Assembly (NCBI GenBank): GCA_000697665.1
Contig: KL197720.1
Span: 673,558-737,557, forward strand
Source: Jaapia argillacea MUCL 33604
Lineage: Eukaryota; Basidiomycota; Agaricomycetes; Jaapiales; Jaapiaceae
DNA length: 64,000 nucleotides
Direction: 5' to 3'
Under the pieces are notes generated by a model. The model searched no databases. It saw nothing but the letters and a program-made list of their open reading frames with translations, and had not been told where the DNA came from. Below, piece by piece: positions 23,314 through 33,016 of the stretch (the first letter of the stretch is position 1; every line of letters begins with the position of its first letter). A program made the position numbers and the translations under genes.

Positions 23314-23823
23314 TCAACAGGCGCATCCCTTGTCCTGACTGGAGCAGGTACACCCGCTGCCGGTGCCCTTGCATTGACACTGAGAGTAAGGTAGATTCAG
23401 CTAAGTCACAGAGTACTGTAGAAACGGGGGTTAAAGCTCAAGGTGGTCATGGTCCACTGCAAGGCTAAGAAGGAACGAATGTGCCCTTCTCTACACATCG
23501 GAAGTCTGTAGACCGAGGGAATTCACCAATCAGCGGGGAAAGCATACTCACATCTTTGGAGTGGGTCGTGTTGACACAAGAGGAACAGGCGCAAGACCCT
23601 TTGGCACAGCTGCAGGTGTTAGACCCCACAGGTCCACATGAACTGTTGCCATAGATGGATGGTATCAGCTGTGTTTCGATGGAGGAGGGAGGTGAATGTA
23701 GAGATTTGGAGGGAGAACGAAAATATGACTGGAGGGGAATAGGGGGGACAAATAGATTCTGAAGGAAACGGGTTGAGAGAAGGAGGATACGTACGCGCAG
23801 TTCTGGGCACAGTTGCAAGCCAT
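23314..23823 (-). CDS. Metallothionein, 61 residues, 15 cysteines
   Basis: Three exons, 23795-23823, 23552-23642 and 23314-23379, joined by GT-AG introns of 152 and 172 nt (phases 2 and 0), give a 61-residue protein with 15 Cys, mostly in CxC pairs. Cluster 1: MACNCAQNCASC. Cluster 2: CSCAKGSCACSSC. Cluster 3, after a VNTTHSKD spacer: CQCKGTGSGCTC and a terminal CAC. It has no aromatic residue and one His, as expected of a cytosolic thiolate-cluster protein that binds Cu(I), Zn or Cd. The gene reads as complete from ATG to TGA. No single exon is long enough to show up as an ORF. The TATA box sits 85 bp upstream. Many known basidiomycete metallothioneins are shorter; the three-exon, three-cluster layout is my own reading. 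Confidence 0.85.
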
Positions 23824-23907
23824 GGCGTTGTCGTATAATTACTTAGTCGGTGGGCTGATTGGTTTGTGGTGAAGTGGGATGAAACTGAAATGCTGAAAAG
23901 GACGTCC

Positions 23908-23915
23908 TTTATATA
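23908..23915 (-). promoter_or_regulatory. TATA box of the metallothionein gene
   Basis: TATATAAA on the - strand, 85 bp before the ATG. A TGCACGC heptamer matching the metal-response core TGCRCNC lies further upstream at 24064-24070 (- strand). That motif is short enough to occur by chance. Confidence 0.6.
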
Positions 23916-23923
23916 CACAACGG

Positions 23924-24589
23924 GGAAGCGGACCTTGTGATCGTGAATTGTCCAAGAGTGGAAAGCTCTGCAATTCAGAGGGAAGCAAGTACAACAATCC
24001 TTGGGCTCATCGTTAATGTTCCGGAGATCAGCGCGTCATGTTATGATCGAACCAATTCAGTCCGCGTGCAGATGTTGATCTCGAATGTCAGTGAAAGAGC
24101 AGAGCATTGCCCTGCACGGCTTATCAGGTTCAAGTTTCAGGACTGCGGAACTAATTATAACCAGCTCTGCCAGATAGCCGAGACGTCATGATGCGCGAAA
24201 CCCACACCACTTCAAGTATTCCAACAAGACCCGAGCTGCTCTGTTGATATTCGTACTTGATAAGGAGGTCCCAGGTCTGAGATCCGAGCAATCTAAAGTA
24301 AATTAGTAGCCATCTGAGCAAACCGCGACGATCTTACATCGGCGGCGTGTGCTTGACGCTCCAGGTCCCTCCTTGGGAGAGGAGGGTTACAGCAAATGGC
24401 TGTAAAGGCGGTGACTCGGAGTTCGGCAGATGCCTCTCTACGAAACTGCACGGAATTGGTTTCCTTCGACGAGGGTGGGATGAGGGAATCCAGGGAAGAT
24501 GGATGGGAAAGGGAACTTAGACTATCGATAAGGACCAGTTCGTTCAAACTTTGACGTTACCCTGCGACAACACTCACAGCTACAGTAGA
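23924..24589. other. Spacer between metallothionein promoter and MoaD; weak - strand ORF
   Basis: About 670 bp upstream of both the metallothionein (-) and MoaD (+) genes. On the - strand 24293-24547 is open (contains REASAELRVTAFTAICC and LPRRDLERQAHAAD) and ends at a plausible GTAAGA donor with an acceptor about 50 nt on. It lacks an ATG, and I recognise no family. Otherwise nothing seen. Confidence 0.3.
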
Positions 24590-24883
24590 ATGTCTATCAC
24601 CCCTCAGCACACAACCGAAATCACGGTTCTCTACTTTGCAGGAGCTTCCACGGCCACAGGCCTATCATCACAACAGATTCAACTCCCAGCTCCCCCGAGC
24701 GAACCCTTTAAACTCTCGCAACTGTCCGCCCTCCTCGTATCCCTCCACCCAGCCACAAACATCTCGAAAGTACTCGAAACTAGTCAATGGAGTGTAGACG
24801 CTGAGATGGTGGATGATCCCAATGCGGTTGTGCTGAAAGGGGGGGAGGAGGTCGCGATTATTCCTCCCGTTTCTGGGGGATAG
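24590..24883 (+). CDS. Molybdopterin synthase small subunit (MoaD / MOCS2A type)
   Basis: 97 residues in one exon. The beta-grasp sulfur carrier of molybdopterin synthase: its C-terminal Gly-Gly is thiocarboxylated and donates sulfur to precursor Z. Visible features: the first strand TTEITVLYFAGASTATG, a middle helix KLSQLSALLVSLHPATNISK, the segment VDAEMVDDPNAVVLKGGEEV, and the invariant tail VAIIPPVSGG ending exactly in GG at the stop. Length fits the family (about 80-100). The ATG at 24590 is the first start in frame that leaves a normal N-terminus. The large subunit (MoaE) is not adjacent. Moco is required by nitrate reductase, sulfite oxidase and xanthine dehydrogenase. Confidence 0.88.
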   Translation: MSITPQHTTEITVLYFAGASTATGLSSQQIQLPAPPSEPFKLSQLSALLVSLHPATNISKVLETSQWSVDAEMVDDPNAVVLKGGEEVAIIPPVSGG

Positions 24884-25270
24884 ATTGACGATGCACCACA
24901 AACTCGGACATTCATCCTTTGTAGGGATCCAGGATCACGAGCTGATGTTAGAATGATGTCTATTTCGTTGTACTCGGCCTCGCCATGATCATTGATACAA
25001 AGGCGGTGAATCCGTGGTCCTCGTTTTGGAATACTATGGAGGAGTCCAGAATGTTTATCATACTCATAGGCAATGCAGGCGCCATAAACGCACAAAGTAC
25101 TTCCTAATCGCTTTTCATTATTCAATTGCTGGGTGAGATACAGTCGGCCCCCTTTCCCGAAGATCCCATCACCCCAACTCGCCTCACCCCAATCAGCGGC
25201 CTTCGTCCCCGCCTCCCACCACACGCACAATCCCCTCCATTCTCCATCCAAACCGACCTCGACAGAATCA
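24784..25270 (-). CDS. Possible unrecognised gene overlapping the MoaD 3' end
   Basis: A - strand frame is open for about 155 codons from an acceptor-like CTACAG near 25266. It contains GEWRGLCVWWEAGTKAADWG, GDGIFGKGGRLYLTQQL and GACIAYEYDKHSG. The Trp/Gly-rich composition looks like protein, but I find no start codon or family. Its last 100 bp run antisense to MoaD, so either the true end lies in an intron earlier or it is spurious. 25271-25865 holds further short stretches (e.g. LFLDAIPRRYSAHPDM on the - strand) that I could not connect. Confidence 0.25.
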
Positions 25271-25865
25271 ACTGTAGTGGAACCTCAAGGACGTACTGAG
25301 GGGCTCAGATGCTCTTATTTGTTGACTCGGGGTGAGGGATGGATATTATCATGTCTGGATGTGCTGAGTAGCGTCGAGGAATTGCATCAAGAAACAGCCG
25401 AGATGGGTCCCGGTTGGTGAGCCTGCTCTGCCCGTTGAAGACTCCACAGGGCGACGAGCGGGTTGGTCGCGTTTGGCCCATTGAGGGAAGAAAAATTGCG
25501 GAGGCTTGAAGGGGGAACCATCATCGGCAGCCTTCGCTGCAGGCAGTGGCGCAATCCTGCAAAACCTAGATTGACCAATGATAAACACACTGATCCAACA
25601 GAACACAGATGCTATTAGACGGCGCTATCGTAGATTCGATGTTGATAGGTATCGTTTGGGCTGGGACCGCATAAAAATACATTGCTAGAGGGAAGGGGTG
25701 ACGATATCAATGCCAACGAGCATGTTCCAACGAATGAAAACTCACCTTGTTGTCATCGTACGTCAACTATCCGCTACTTCATCTATGCATATTCAAGTCG
25801 GTCGGAGGGCTGGGGATAGCCCTGAATACTGTTCAGTGCCACAAGATTCTCGGCCGGATCATTAT

Positions 25866-27290
25866 CTAACGAGCATGAAAGTGAGTGCGCTGTTTAGGAA
25901 GGGGCCTACAAGAGAGGGACTGACAAAATTCATTCGGAGAAATTCTCGTAGCTGCGAAGGTGTCCAGGCGGATTGAGTTCGTGGTGACTTCGAAGGGGTC
26001 ATCCGTGGTAATTTGTGCAGGCCTGAACATAAGAATGATGTTCAGGATTAGACGGTAGCCCTGTAGTAGTGGTCAGAGGAAGACTAAATGGATCCCGAGG
26101 CAATACGAACCACGAATGATGGGATGGCGAGGTACCAGCTATTCTCAATCAGTTATCATTTTCAGAATAGAGCATGGAGAACTCACGGGAAAAGGATCGA
26201 GGACATAGGGCCTTCGACAAACGCCAGAAAGGACGTGTTGAGAGTGATAATGACTTAATACGGACCAAAGATGTTCAGTAAAGTAGCGTAAGGAATGGTA
26301 TTGAAAATCTCACGAAATGCCAGAGCAAAGGCCCATATTCCGTCGGTCATGAAGCGCGAAATCAACGGCCGGTATCCCCATCCTTCTTGCACATATTGAT
26401 AAAACTTCACCATGGTCAAGCCGAATAACATCGTGTCTAACACGACGGGTGGCACCCTGTTCGAGCTAAGCACATGCAGTCAATGATCAAGAATACGAGT
26501 GAGACTCACCCAAATGCAAGGGTTGACAGAGGATAATCTATCGGTTGACAATAAGGACCGTACTCAATTCCAGAAACGCCAGTGAGGGGAACCACGGTTA
26601 CGATGATGATCTCGGCGAAATAGAGAAATAAGAGCACTGGCCGAACCATGGGCGTCTCACTGTACAGCGCTGAAGCTGGGAAGGAGTGTCTCCAGTGAAA
26701 ATCAGGAGATTGGAGTGAGGAAGACGAACCTCGAGAGATGAGCACGAATTGACAGCAAAACATGAGAAGAGCACCTGCTACTGCTTGAAAAATCACCAAC
26801 TTCGAGCAAACCCCTAGATCCACTGTAGTAGTCGCCTGTAGCTTGAAGTAGAAGCATTGTGATACCCTAAGCGCATGTCAGATGCTTCGGCAACAAGGGA
26901 TGTCTGGACAGCCTACACTTGAGCAAAGATCGAGCCACCCCGCAGAAAAATGAACATAATCTTGAAGATGGACCATGGACGGCTGGAATTCGTTTTTTAA
27001 ATAAATAAAAAAAGAATGTGTCGAATAAGCAACCAGGGACGTACGTCCAGATCTCTTTAACCTGGGAAAAGTGTAATGCGTAAAATTCGTTGGTGTTTAC
27101 TTGAAGGAAGTGCGAGACTTACTTCGTCGTCGAAGGTGATACAGATATCCCACAGCGTAAACGCAAAAGCAGCGACTGAAGGAAGAATATATGAGGTTGT
27201 AGGAAGTCAGCCACCTCAAAACCACTGACCAGAAGAAAAGTTGCAAGCTAGGACATCGTTCAGCGATATCGGATTGTCGCTGATGGGCAT
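25866..27290 (-). CDS. DUF6533-type multi-pass membrane protein
   Basis: 304 residues from ten exons: 27230-27290, 27123-27175, 27045-27061, 26919-26982, 26730-26841, 26510-26675, 26314-26465, 26187-26253, 26111-26138 and 25866-26060. The N-terminus carries the family signature: TLWDICITFDDEVKEIWTR, then PWSIFKIMFIFLRG, matching the (F/L)TxDxE(I/V)xxIW...KxLFxLxRY pattern of DUF6533. About seven hydrophobic helices follow (e.g. LVIFQAVAGALLMFCCQFVL, VLLFLYFAEIIIVTVVPLTG), giving a 7TM-like layout. The soluble C-terminus is short. Such proteins are abundant in Agaricomycetes; no activity is established. The acceptor before exon 5 is my choice among two that keep the frame. It lies head-to-head with the MBL gene. 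Confidence 0.8.
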
Positions 27291-27810
27291 CGACAGACCA
27301 ACGTCCTGAACGGATGAAAGAACGTTCAGTGGTGAAGAATCGCCGTCAGGATCGCCACGACATCGGCCACCGTATTACACCACAACGTTGGCTCGATACT
27401 CGGCTGGAAGAGATCGGGCGACGAGCGACCGCCGACGAAGCTCTTTATAACTTTGAGGACAAATTCAACACCGGAAGATATTCGAGCTGCGTTCGAAAGC
27501 TTCCAACGAATTACAGATTCAGGTCTACGATCGATCAGATCTACATCCGCCTTTGCTTGCCAGCGGTCGGGGAGGCTCGAGCGAGGTTCACGTTTTCTGT
27601 TGAGTCTTGACTGCCTAACTCTGGAGGCAGGGGAAGGATACATGGTCGCGGGTTGGAGTTGCTTGGCTTCCAAGAGCATTGTAGAAATGTCGAGATGTCG
27701 CGATGGTTTCCTCTCGTCATCTCAGCCAAACGCCTCGTGAGATAGGTGAAGTTTGGGAAAAGCTGGTTTGTCTCTCACCGAAGCCAGCCCGAACAGTGAA
27801 CCCACGGCGA
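27291..27810. promoter_or_regulatory. Shared divergent promoter, DUF6533 gene / MBL gene
   Basis: 520 bp between two start codons on opposite strands. Several overlapping ORFs run in both directions but show no family features. No clear TATA box. Confidence 0.4.
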
Positions 27811-28952
27811 ATGACAAACATGTCTCTTCCTTTGAATGCTCTGGCTTGTGGGATCTTAGCCGCCTTAGCCATAGGAGCCTTCATCGATTACTTATATTCG
27901 CGTCTAACACCAATGTGTCGGATCCACGCGACCGACTCGGCGAAAGAAACGGACCTGGAGGCATTGGAAATCCATACGAACAAACGGTCTGCGTTCACAG
28001 CCTCTCGACTTCCCTCGACCTCCAATACGTTCTTGATCATCGAGACACACGACATCTACTCCGAACATCCCTTCATATACGCGAAGATCGTGTCCAGCGC
28101 CAATACAATCTTGATAGTCGATACCGGATGTGGTGGAGCATCAACTCGCCCAGTCGAAATCAAGAGCTTGAGAGAGTTTATAGAGACTGTCGGCGTAAAG
28201 GATAACGATGGGAAGCCGTTGAACGAGGGAGGCCAGATGGGATACGTAGTCGTGCTGAGTCATTGCCACTACGACCACATACGTGCGTGATTAAACTGTG
28301 TTCGGTTCCCAACGAGCTAACGCAGATGCGGACAGTCGGAGTGGAACACTTTGCCAAGGACTCGCCCATCCTCGCATCATCCAACTCTCCCTCCTTCCTC
28401 GCCCCTTCGAACCTTCCGACCAATTCCCTCTGCTTATCTCTCTCGATCCCCACTCCCAAATATAACCCAATCCTCATCGATCATCTCTCTCCCATCGTCT
28501 CCCCCAACACCAATCTGCCCCTAGGAATGATTGCCCTCCATACCCCCGGCCACACACCGGATTCCTTGTCATTGTGGGACGAAGAGGATAGGATGTTGTA
28601 TGTCGGCGACACATTGTACGAGAAGGAGCCCATCATCTTCCCTAAGGAAGGCTCAATCATCATCTGGTTCGAAAAGCTCGACTACCTCATCGACTTGGTG
28701 CAGTCCAAACCTTTCGCGGACGACATCAAGGTGTCTTGTGGCCACACGACCGCCTCCCGTCCTGCTCTCGAAGTGTTTCGCAAGACGAAAGGGTTCATGC
28801 AGGATGTCATTGCCGAAAGGATCCCAGTCAAGACACGGACGAAAAAGAGAGGAGAGGTGTACGTCGAATATGTACAAACCGAGATGGATTTGAGTTTAAT
28901 TTGTCCAGAGAGATTGGTATTGGAGGCGAGGAATAGTGGATATGCGGTATAG
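27811..28952 (+). CDS. Membrane-anchored metallo-beta-lactamase-fold hydrolase
   Basis: 362 residues, exons 27811-28282 and 28336-28952 (53 nt GT-AG intron, phase 1). The N-terminus has one hydrophobic anchor (LNALACGILAALAIGAFIDY, about 7-26). The catalytic domain carries the full MBL metal set: SHCHYDHI (HxHxDH, H151-H156), LHTPGHTPDSLSLW, MLYVGDTLYEKEP and VSCGHTTASRP. A binuclear zinc hydrolase of lactonase, glyoxalase or thioester type is expected; the substrate cannot be read from sequence. A second in-frame ATG lies three codons downstream. The 3' end lies 132 bp from the end of the CCDC174 homologue on the other strand. Confidence 0.85.
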
Positions 28953-29084
28953 GGATATTAGACACGATTCTAATATAGATAAGATGGCAATGAAAAGATC
29001 AGAATGAAAGGTTCACTTAGTGGGGTATTGGAAGAGCTTACCCAGAATGGAGAGGAGAAAATCGACAAATCGCCGACTCTGACC

Positions 29085-30644
29085 TCAACTTCTACGAATC
29101 ATATCATGCTCCAGTTTTGCCAAGAAGTCGTCAGCAGCATTCGTCGAACCATTGCTTCCTTTGAGTTTCCTCTTACCCTTCGCAGAGGATTGGGCTTCCA
29201 GAGTAACAAAAGGGTCACTGGTTTGAGCCGGTGGTTGAACGGGCGGAAACGCAGGCTCTGTAAAGTCCCCCGCTCGCATTTCCACGGGTAGATGCGCAGA
29301 AGTGAAGGAGGAAGAACGGCTGATTGCACTCCGTTCTTGAGAGGCATTATCAGGTTCGCCTCTAACCTTCCTCCTCTTGGCCTCTACAGCCTTTCTCCTC
29401 TCCTCCAGTTCTCTCTTCCTCTTCTCCATCGCCCTACTCTTCTTCACGCTGGCTCCTCCCACGCTGCCACTCGTCCCGACCCCTCCGTCTTCACCTTCCC
29501 CTCTCATCCCCTCAACCTCTCCAACACCCACATCCATAGCCCCTCTTTCCTTCCTCACCTTCTCTGTCTCCTCTCTTGCCATCCTCAACTCCTCCATCTG
29601 TTGTTTCCTCGTCTCTTCATCCTTTGAAAAGGCATAGAAACCGGCGCCTTTGGCGCGGACTTCACTTGAGGCGTCATAATGAGTATTTGGGTCTTCTTCG
29701 AGGAGTGATTCCTGGATTTGGGTGACTCTGTCCATGGTAGGTTCGTATGTTGGGAAGTGATTGATCGGGTTATCTGATAAAAGGGTATTTAGCAGTTAGC
29801 GTAGAGACTTGCCGTTAAACTTACAAATTACATCGGGACTACGGGGAGAGAAGTGGTTAGTACAGAGTGGTTGCAGAAAGTGGCGACGGACGCACTCGTC
29901 TTCTGGTATTTCGAGACCTGCACCTGGTGAAGGAGGGGCCAAGTGGCGAGGTACCTCGGACTTCCGGGCGGTACGTAGCCGACCAAATTCATCTTCATAT
30001 TCAACTATTGGATCATCCTATTGGGCACGCGGAATCAGCTCTCAAGGAGATGAACCCAGACGAGAGCAAGTGACTCACTTCCTGAGCCTTCGGCACGACC
30101 AGCGACTCATCTACGTCGTCACTATCGGACTCGTAGACATCATTTGAGCCCTTGGAGTCAAACTAAACACAATTGGCCACCAGATAACACCAAGATTAAT
30201 TGTCGGTCTGTAGTGACGGAGAACGGGAACTCACATCGACCAACAGACCCTCATATTGTTTGTCACTCAAACCCCCAGTCTTACCCTTCCGTAACTGCTC
30301 ATATATCTTCGCTTTCTTCTCTAATGCCGCTCGGGCTGACTCCAGGGTAGGTCTGCTAACTTGTTCAAGTTCGATCGTATCGCGGACTGCGCGGTCTTTG
30401 ACGCCTTTGTTCTGGCGAGCCCATACAGATGGTTTCTGGATATCAAGCAGACGTTAGGAATCGCCCCGATGGGAAACCTACAGTGTAAGGGGCTAACTTT
30501 CGGGCCACCGCTGAATACTCCTGCATTCTTTGCCGAACCTTTTTGCTTGGAGAAATCATCTTGGTGTTTGGCGAGTTCAGCTTTGAGGTCAAGGAATGAG
30601 GTTGCGCTAACACCTGCAGCCTTTGCTTTGTCGACAGGGGCCAT
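29085..30644 (-). CDS. CCDC174 homologue (DUF4078), nuclear coiled-coil protein
   Basis: 418 residues from six exons: 30498-30644, 30235-30435, 30079-30162, 29896-30017, 29825-29838 (14 nt microexon) and 29085-29773. Family features in order: VSATSFLDLKAELAKHQDDF at the start, KKPSVWARQNKGVKDRA, LEQVSRPTLESARAALEKKA, YEQLRKGKTGGLSDKQYEGL, an acidic DSDDVDES block, EYEDEFGRLRT, NPINHFPTYEP, and the DUF4078 block GAGFYAFSKDEETRKQQMEE. Long charged helices near 290-340 look like coiled coil. Animal CCDC174 associates with the exon junction complex; a role in splicing or RNP biology is inferred by homology. Confidence 0.85.
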
Positions 30645-31027
30645 ACCGTGAAGAGCAGATTAATTGAGTCTGGAGTGCAGCCAAGACTTGCGCAAGCCTG
30701 GCAGGGAATGGTCGTCACGCGTCACGTTGTGAAGTGTCACCATCTGCCCTTAGTCACGAGCTTGGGATTGACCTTGCGGAGAAATCTGTCGTCCTTTCTT
30801 CATGGCCCAGATCGTAGGGACGATATCACCCACTTGAAGACACCAACTATGTCGGAACTTATCTCCACAAAAATAGTTCGATACAATGTGGTGCACACGC
30901 GCTTATGTATACATATCACTCGGGACCACCAAACCACTCACTAATGAACCCCCAAGTTCCTGAATAACTCCTGAGGTGGGCGTGCCGCTTTCGGAGATAC
31001 AGGATGGAACTCCAACCTGACTCAGGC
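30645..31027. other. Spacer: CCDC174 promoter and Sds22 3' flank
   Basis: 383 bp between two - strand genes. No ORF, repeat or RNA gene of note. Confidence 0.5.
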
Positions 31028-32566
31028 CTACTTCGTATACCTACAATCCATGTTAGCGTGGGCCTGGCACGGACGTTCAGAACACTCACGTTGCATCAAT
31101 CTGCTTAACTTGCGGTAAAGCAAGCATCACCTTCCGTCTGTAGTTAGCCTGGTCGTTACGTTGACAAGGATTGCCCTCGAGATAAATCGTCTCCAAGGTT
31201 GTCGTCGATCTCAATTGCGACTCCAACGTCCCAAGATTCGGTATTCGGTTGTCATTGAGCTACGGACACACACGCACATCAATAAAGGGGAGGGGGAAAA
31301 CTGCCGAGCCACTCACCCATAGCTCTTCCAAGGATATGAGCTGGGAGATGTTCTCAATCTGAGGCACAAAATTGGCGCCGACATCCAGAGTCCTAAGCTT
31401 CGTCTAAAGGAGGAGTCAAATCAAGAGATCAGCAGCAGCAGCTTCCGACTCACATTTCGATCCAGTCCCTCCAAACGCTCGACGCCATTATGACTCAGAT
31501 AAAGTTCCTCAAGGTTTTCAAGCTCCTCAAGATTCTCGATCTTTGTGATACGGTTAGACTGGATCGATAAAATCTTCAGACGCTTGAGTGACCCAAGGTT
31601 CTGGAGTACGAAAACCATATTAGACGTGGAGCTATGGTCACAATCGATGCATTACCTCAAACCGTGTAATCTTGTTCTTTCCGAGCCATAGCTCTTCAAG
31701 GTTCACGAGGGCTCCAAGGTTTTCTATCCTCTAAGATTGGACTGTAGAATGAGCTCGATGTGACGGCAGACATACGGTAAACCACCTACTCGGATTCTAT
31801 TGCCACCCAATTCCAGACTTCTGAGGGTACCTCCGATGCCGTCAAGTCCATTGATCTTCGAGATCTTATTCTGGACAAAGTATAGGGTTTGGAGAGAAAC
31901 AAGATGTTGGAGAGAATCAGGGATTGCTCGGAGAAGGTTGAAGGAGAGATCAAGGACTCTAGAAAAGATAAGTTCCGTTCTGGTTTGTTCCCGCTGGTAG
32001 TGACAGCTCGGACTCACGTCAATTTTGAGAGGTTGTCAAGTGCATCGTCGACATCCTTTAACTTGTTGTCATATAAATCCAACTCTTCAAGCTCGGTCAG
32101 AGCATGAAAGATGGTAGATTCTAATTGTGGGATGAAATTCTGCCGGAGACAAAGTTTCTTCAAGTGAGCTGCGAATCGAGGTAGTCGGAGGTTGGCAAGA
32201 GATTTCAGTCGAGAGTGAATGAGTTCAAGTTCCTGTAGAGAAGAGGGAGCAATTCAGTGTCCGAACACCGACCAGGAAATCAAGCTGACCTGAGTATCAT
32301 CTGGGTAGTCTGCTAGAAAGTCACCGCTTTCAACTTCGCCCTCGTCTTCGTCTTCCTCCTCTTCGCCGTCTGTCTCGGGGTGATGTAAATCTTCCTGGAT
32401 AACCCGCACGGTTCGCCCTGGGTTCCTGGCAGGAGAACTTAACTTTTTGTGAATTTAATTTCGTCGAGATGAAGTCGGGAGCCCACCTTTCCGCTCCAGT
32501 GGGAGTGGCATTCTTTGCATCGAGGGAGGGCTCAACCCGGTGGACTCTTTCGTCGTCTTCGGACAT
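31028..32566 (-). CDS. sds22: Sds22, leucine-rich-repeat regulator of protein phosphatase 1
   Basis: 367 residues from nine exons: 32487-32566, 32290-32437, 32018-32232, 31790-31958, 31656-31730, 31454-31600, 31317-31403, 31090-31259 and 31028-31040. An acidic N-terminal tail precedes about eleven 22-residue LRRs of the SDS22 type, e.g. LKKLCLRQNFIPQL, LEELDLYDNKLKDV, LRSLELGGNRIRRIENL, LEELWLGKNKITRFENL, LEELYLSHNGVERLEGL. The capping segment TLETIYLEGNPCQRNDQANY, followed by RRKVMLALPQVKQIDATYTK, is typical of the family's LRR cap. Sds22 binds the PP1 catalytic subunit and guides its maturation and nuclear targeting. The last exon encodes only three whole codons plus the stop. The ATG (MSEDDERV) is the first in frame. 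Confidence 0.93.
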
Positions 32567-33016
32567 TTCTGGGTGTGGCAAGGTTGTGTGCTCAATGGAT
32601 CGAGATCAACGAATGACAGATCGAGATTTGGTCGAGATCGCAAGGTCGGTGGGCGCGCAAGGTAACTTTGTCCACTACTGCCAGTGCCGGCACCATTTAT
32701 GTGACTACGCCTTCCTGTCGTGCTTGGGCCAATAACTCTCATATACATCGCAACATGTATAGGCTAGTCCTTCGTCGCCAAGGATGATCACGCTCATCTA
32801 TTGTGATAGTACAAACAACATGTTTCGTGTATGCGTACCAGGTGAAAATGGGAAGGGGATAAATATCTTCAACAGAGCAGAAAGTTACGAGGTGACCGGT
32901 GACCTTTAATATGGGAGCTTGATAGAATACATTTCGGAGAATGCCAACCGTCCTTGCGCGTATCCCATAGAACATAAAAAGCATTGTAAAATACAAGTAA
33001 GTACCTCGCAACAGAG
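32567..33016. other. Spacer: Sds22 promoter and PAS-GATA 3' flank
   Basis: 450 bp without a supported gene. Confidence 0.5.

Noticed and set aside
16110-24883. Nitrate transporter, histidine kinase and MoaD as a nitrate-sensing and assimilation cluster
   Set aside because: The transporter seems damaged, no reductase is present, and the kinase belongs to a widespread type with no nitrate-binding domain. Proximity alone does not support a functional cluster.
27314-27740. Overlapping ORFs on both strands between the DUF6533 and MBL genes
   Set aside because: Neither strand shows a domain, start context or splice structure. The region is a short divergent promoter.
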